In this document: piece after piece, positions 5,445 through 7,353 of the stretch
Layout: each line of letters opens with the position of its first letter
How positions within the stretch are numbered: the stretch's first letter is position 1
DNA from: Angelakisella sp.
GTDB lineage: Bacteria > Bacillota > Clostridia > Oscillospirales > Ruminococcaceae
Direction: 5' to 3'
NCBI GenBank assembly: GCA_022795575.1
Contig: JAAWGY010000108.1
Span: forward strand, 1-7,353
Length of the DNA stretch: 7,353 nt
Position numbers and translations under genes: made by a program
Notes under the pieces: generated by a model
Seen by the model: the letters and a program-made list of their open reading frames with translations, nothing else
The model's database searches: none
Told to the model about the DNA's origin: nothing

Positions 5445-6239
5445 ATGGAAGCCTTTGCCTCTATCCCGCCCCGGCGCGCCGAAAAGCTCCGGTATGTCCT
5501 CTGCGATATCGACGACACCATCACCACCGACGGCAAGCTCCCCGCCGAATCCTACACCGCCCTCTGGCGACTCCACGACGCCGGCTACGGCGTCATCCCC
5601 GTTACCGGACGGCCCGCCGGCTGGTGCGACCTCATCGTCCGCCAGTGGCCTGTCACCGCCGTGGTGGGGGAAAACGGCGCCTTCGTCTACTACTTCCGGG
5701 AGGGGCACCGCCTCACCTTTACCCATCCCTCGGTAGCGGGGGGAGACATCCAGGGGCGGCTGGCCGCTGTCCGGGACGCCTGCCTGGCGGGGGTGCCCGG
5801 GTGCCGGGTTTCCAAGGACCAGTTTGCCCGCATCTACGACGTCGCCATCGACTTTAACGAGGACCCGCCCTACCTGGGCTTTGAGGCCGCCGACAAAATC
5901 AAGGAGATCGCGGAATCCCTGGGGGCGGTGGCCAAGGTCAGCTCCATTCACGTCAACGCCTGGTACGGGGATTACAACAAGCTGGACATGACCCGGCTTT
6001 TCTTCAAGGAGATCTTGGGGGAGCCGGACGACGACGCCATCCGGGAGAAGGTCATCTTCTTTGGGGATTCCCCCAACGACGAGCCCATGTTTGCCTTTTT
6101 CCCCAACAGCTGCGGGGTGGCCAACATCAAGCCCTTTGCCGCCAAGATGGCGCATCTCCCCGCCTACGTGGCGGCGGAGGAATCCGGCAAGGGGTTTGCC
6201 GGGGCCATCGACCACCTGCTCCGTGTCTGCGGCAAATAA
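5445..6239 (+). CDS. HAD-superfamily (IIB/Cof-like) phosphatase
   Basis: Haloacid-dehalogenase-type hydrolases remove phosphate from small metabolites through an aspartyl-phosphate intermediate with Mg2+. All four motifs are visible in this 264-residue protein: motif I DIDDT (21-25; nucleophile Asp21, acid/base Asp23), motif II in PVTGRP (Thr54), motif III Lys179 in YNKLD, and motif IV GDSPND (207-212; Asp208 and Asp212 for Mg2+). The ~120-residue region between motifs II and III is consistent with a type-IIB cap, as in Cof, sucrose-phosphatase or mannosyl-3-phosphoglycerate phosphatase relatives. The physiological substrate cannot be told from sequence. The start ATG at 5445 has AAAGGA (5430-5435) 9 nt upstream; an in-frame ATG at 5427 (270 residues) has no well-placed ribosome site. 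The gene has its own strong promoter and a structured leader, is divergent from the hydrogenase, and lies 20 bp upstream of the membrane-protein gene. Confidence 0.9.
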   Translation: MEAFASIPPRRAEKLRYVLCDIDDTITTDGKLPAESYTALWRLHDAGYGVIPVTGRPAGWCDLIVRQWPVTAVVGENGAFVYYFREGHRLTFTHPSVAGGDIQGRLAAVRDACLAGVPGCRVSKDQFARIYDVAIDFNEDPPYLGFEAADKIKEIAESLGAVAKVSSIHVNAWYGDYNKLDMTRLFFKEILGEPDDDAIREKVIFFGDSPNDEPMFAFFPNSCGVANIKPFAAKMAHLPAYVAAEESGKGFAGAIDHLLRVCGK

Positions 6240-6259
6240 CCACAACAGGAGGAATCGCT

Positions 6260-6838
6260 ATGAACGGGACGACCATCATCATCACCTGCGTGGTTGTCGG
6301 CATTGTCACCAGCTTCATGACAAACAACGCCCGCAACCACCCGGCCGCAGCCGTCACCCAGGACGGGATGCGGGTGCTACAGAACAAGCGCCTGGGGCTG
6401 GTGGCGCTGCTGCTTATGGTTGTGATGGGCGGGATGATCTTGGGCCTGGGGGTGCTCTGCTTTTGGGACATCGGCTTTGGCCAGGGCGGCGTGGTGATGC
6501 TTTTTATGGCGCTGGGGGTGGGGATGATCCTGCTGGGGTTTTTCTTCCGCCATCTCAACGACCGCAACCGCGTCTGCTTTGACGAAGAGCGTGTGATCCG
6601 CTACAAGGCCATTGGGGCGTCGGTGGAGATCCTTTGGGCCGAGGTGACAACATACAACTGCGACCCCCGCCGGACCTTCCTTGCCGCCATGGACGGGCGG
6701 AAGATAACGGTGGACTACACCTATAGCGGCTTAGGGGAGTTTGTGGAGATGATCCAGCGTAAGGTTGCCAGCCGGACAGCGCCTGCGGGGACGCCGTATA
6801 CGCCTCCGGTGGGGATGGACCAGGGGGCCGGGAGGTAG
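6260..6838 (+). CDS. Small membrane protein with a PH-like cytosolic domain, function unknown
   Basis: The 192-residue product begins at ATG 6260 behind AGGAGG (6247-6252, 7-nt spacing). Three hydrophobic segments are seen: about residues 5-20 (IIITCVVVGIVTSFM region), 45-68 (LGLVALLLMVVMGGMILGLG) and 77-96 (GVVMLFMALGVGMILLGFFF). The remaining half (about 100-172) is soluble, with alternating strands (RVCFDEERVIRYKA, VEILWAEVTTYNC, KITVDYTYSGLGEF) ending in a helix (VEMIQRKVA). This arrangement, with a Trp-Ala-Glu-Val turn before the middle strand, resembles bacterial PH-like domains found after membrane helices; the resemblance is by eye only. The tail is Pro/Gly-rich and probably disordered. 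It lies 20 bp after the phosphatase with no terminator between them, so both are probably one operon. No specific function can be assigned. No convincing terminator follows, and the next sequence is the repeat array. Confidence 0.8.
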   Translation: MNGTTIIITCVVVGIVTSFMTNNARNHPAAAVTQDGMRVLQNKRLGLVALLLMVVMGGMILGLGVLCFWDIGFGQGGVVMLFMALGVGMILLGFFFRHLNDRNRVCFDEERVIRYKAIGASVEILWAEVTTYNCDPRRTFLAAMDGRKITVDYTYSGLGEFVEMIQRKVASRTAPAGTPYTPPVGMDQGAGR

Positions 6839-6918
6839 CAACGGCTTTGGGGAGGGCAAGCAAAAAAGCCCAGCCCTATAACCAAAGGGAGTAACAGAGC
6901 ACAAACACCCCCCAACAT

Positions 6919-7117
6919 CCCCCCGCAGGGAATCAAATCCGCCGGAGGCACCACCCGACCGAAGGGAGGGAAACCCCCCGCAGGGAATCAGATCCGCCGG
7001 AGGCTCCACCCGACCGAAGGGAGGGAACCCCCCCGCAGGGAATTAGATCCGCCGGAGGCACCACCCGACCGAAGGGAGGGAATCCCCCCGCAGGGAATCA
7101 AATCCGCCGGAGGCACC
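6919..7117. repeat. Tandem array of a 55-bp repeat, 3 full copies and a partial fourth
   Basis: Units start at 6919, 6974, 7029 and 7084, an exact 55-bp period. Each unit runs CCCCCCGCAGGGAAT, then CAAATCCGCCGGAGGC or a near variant, then ACCACCCGACCGAAGGGAGG. The three full copies differ at only a few bases (for example CAA/CAG/TAG after GGGAAT and A/T after GGAGGC). The fourth matches for about 34 bp, to 7117, then degrades, although a related ACCGGAAGGAGGGAG follows at 7130-7143. The period is not a multiple of 3, so the copies do not encode a protein repeat in one frame. There are no spacers, so it is not CRISPR. Confidence 0.92.
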
Positions 7118-7138
7118 TTATCAGGCCAACCGGAAGGA

Positions 7139-7160
7139 GGGAGCGGGCCATAACGCTCCC
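7139..7160. repeat. Inverted repeat just past the 55-bp array
   Basis: GGGAGCG (7139-7145) and CGCTCCC (7154-7160) form a perfect 7-bp stem with an 8-nt loop (GGCCATAA). No T-tract follows on either strand, so it is not a standard terminator. Confidence 0.6.
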
Positions 7161-7282
7161 CCCGCAAGGCCGCTGAAACCTGTCCCCCAGCAGGGCCAGC
7201 CGCCCAACCAAGCATCGAGCAACCCAAGGTTGAGATTGAGGCTGTCACCCATGTAGAAGAACCGAGCCCAAGCGGTCCAGGC

Positions 7283-7317
7283 GGCGTCAGGGGAGCGCCC
7301 CCCAAGCGACTGACGCC
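7283..7317. repeat. Perfect 8-bp inverted repeat, nested G/C stem
   Basis: GGCGTCAG (7283-7290) pairs with CTGACGCC (7310-7317), and inside it GGGG (7290-7293) can pair with CCCC after AGCG. TTT follows at 7318-7320, too short for a confident terminator. Confidence 0.6.
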
Positions 7318-7331
7318 TTTGGCCGTCGGGT

Positions 7332-7348
7332 CCAGGGCGCAGCCCTGG
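7332..7348. repeat. Perfect 7-bp inverted repeat at the right edge
   Basis: CCAGGGC (7332-7338) and GCCCTGG (7342-7348) form a stem with a GCA loop, 14 bp beyond the previous inverted repeat. Two strong hairpins so close together suggest a structured intergenic or mobile repeat that continues past the window. Confidence 0.6.
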
Positions 7349-7353
7349 TCGCT

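Larger units (their letters stand above)
7154..7353 (+). pseudogene. Coding-like open frame without a start, possible C-terminal tail of a broken gene
   Basis: From the stop at 7151-7153 this frame is open to the right edge (66 codons). It contains no ATG or GTG, and its first TTG comes late, in PLAVGS. The stretch PSIEQPKVEIEAVTHVEEPS (about 7211-7270) has the mixed acidic, Val-rich composition of real protein, unlike the Arg/Pro/Gly products of shadow frames here. It is followed by a Gly/Pro/Arg-rich tail (GGVRGAPPKRLTPLAVGS) encoded over the inverted repeats at 7283-7348. It may be the 3' end of a gene whose 5' part was lost, or chance. No family is recognised. Confidence 0.3.

Noticed and set aside
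5403..6245. 280-codon minus-strand open frame across the HAD phosphatase
   Set aside because: It is antisense to a gene with all four HAD motifs and is Gly/Val/Asp-rich without recognisable domains.
6853..6877. Terminator after the membrane-protein gene
   Set aside because: AGGGC and GCCCT give only a 5-bp stem with a 15-nt loop and no T-tract on the plus strand; the TTTTTT on the minus strand lies inside the loop.
6919..7117. CRISPR array
   Set aside because: The 55-bp units are contiguous and almost identical over their whole length; there are no variable spacers and no cas genes.
6988..7305. Minus-strand gene encoding GGASGG/SLRSGG-type repeats over the 55-bp array
   Set aside because: The 55-bp period shifts frame each copy, so the apparent protein repeat does not hold; no ribosome site or recognisable domain is seen.

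Overview
The window is GC-rich bacterial DNA with strong AGGAGG-type ribosome sites, rho-independent terminators and a sigma70/sigmaA-type promoter grammar. The proteins (a FakA-type fatty acid kinase subunit, a soluble [FeFe]-hydrogenase with several Fe-S clusters, a clostridial-looking papain-like hydrolase) point to an anaerobic, high-GC member of the Clostridia, most likely an Oscillospiraceae/Ruminococcaceae gut-type organism. That placement is inference from protein style and composition; no rRNA or tRNA gene is present.

Layout. Bases 1-499 (+) hold the C-terminal third of a FakA/YloV-like protein, closed by a clear terminator at 509-539. A likely promoter at 549-577 then drives a small uncharacterised protein (658-1083, +) and, 52 bp further on, peptide chain release factor 3 (prfC, 1136-2737, +, TTG start). 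Two hairpins in tandem (2750-2803) end that unit and separate it from the convergent minus-strand block. On the minus strand, read from right to left, come a monomeric [FeFe]-hydrogenase (5097-3586) and, 148 bp downstream, a YiiX/C92-like papain-fold cysteine hydrolase (3437-2934). The hydrolase appears shortened by a TAA in a frame that stays open for 36 more codons. A divergent promoter region (about 5220-5344) carries a good minus-strand promoter for the hydrogenase and a near-consensus plus-strand promoter for a HAD-family phosphatase (5445-6239, +), with a 15-bp AT-rich palindrome midway between the two -35 boxes. A small membrane protein with a possible PH-like cytosolic domain (6260-6838, +) follows the phosphatase by 20 bp and is probably in the same operon.

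The last ~515 bases (6839-7353) contain no convincing complete gene. They hold four head-to-tail copies of a 55-bp repeat (6919-7117), several perfect inverted repeats, and an open plus-strand frame without a start codon (7154 to the right edge). That frame reads like the C-terminal tail of a protein. This is the accessory-looking part of the window.

How the parts work together. The genes are mostly housekeeping (lipid precursor activation, translation termination) plus one anaerobic redox enzyme. I see no defence system, CRISPR array, transposase, phage or biosynthetic cluster. The points most worth checking are the in-frame stop in the papain-like hydrolase, the palindrome between the divergent hydrogenase and phosphatase promoters, a possible leaderless upstream ORF in the phosphatase leader, and the 55-bp repeat array with its adjoining coding-like tail.
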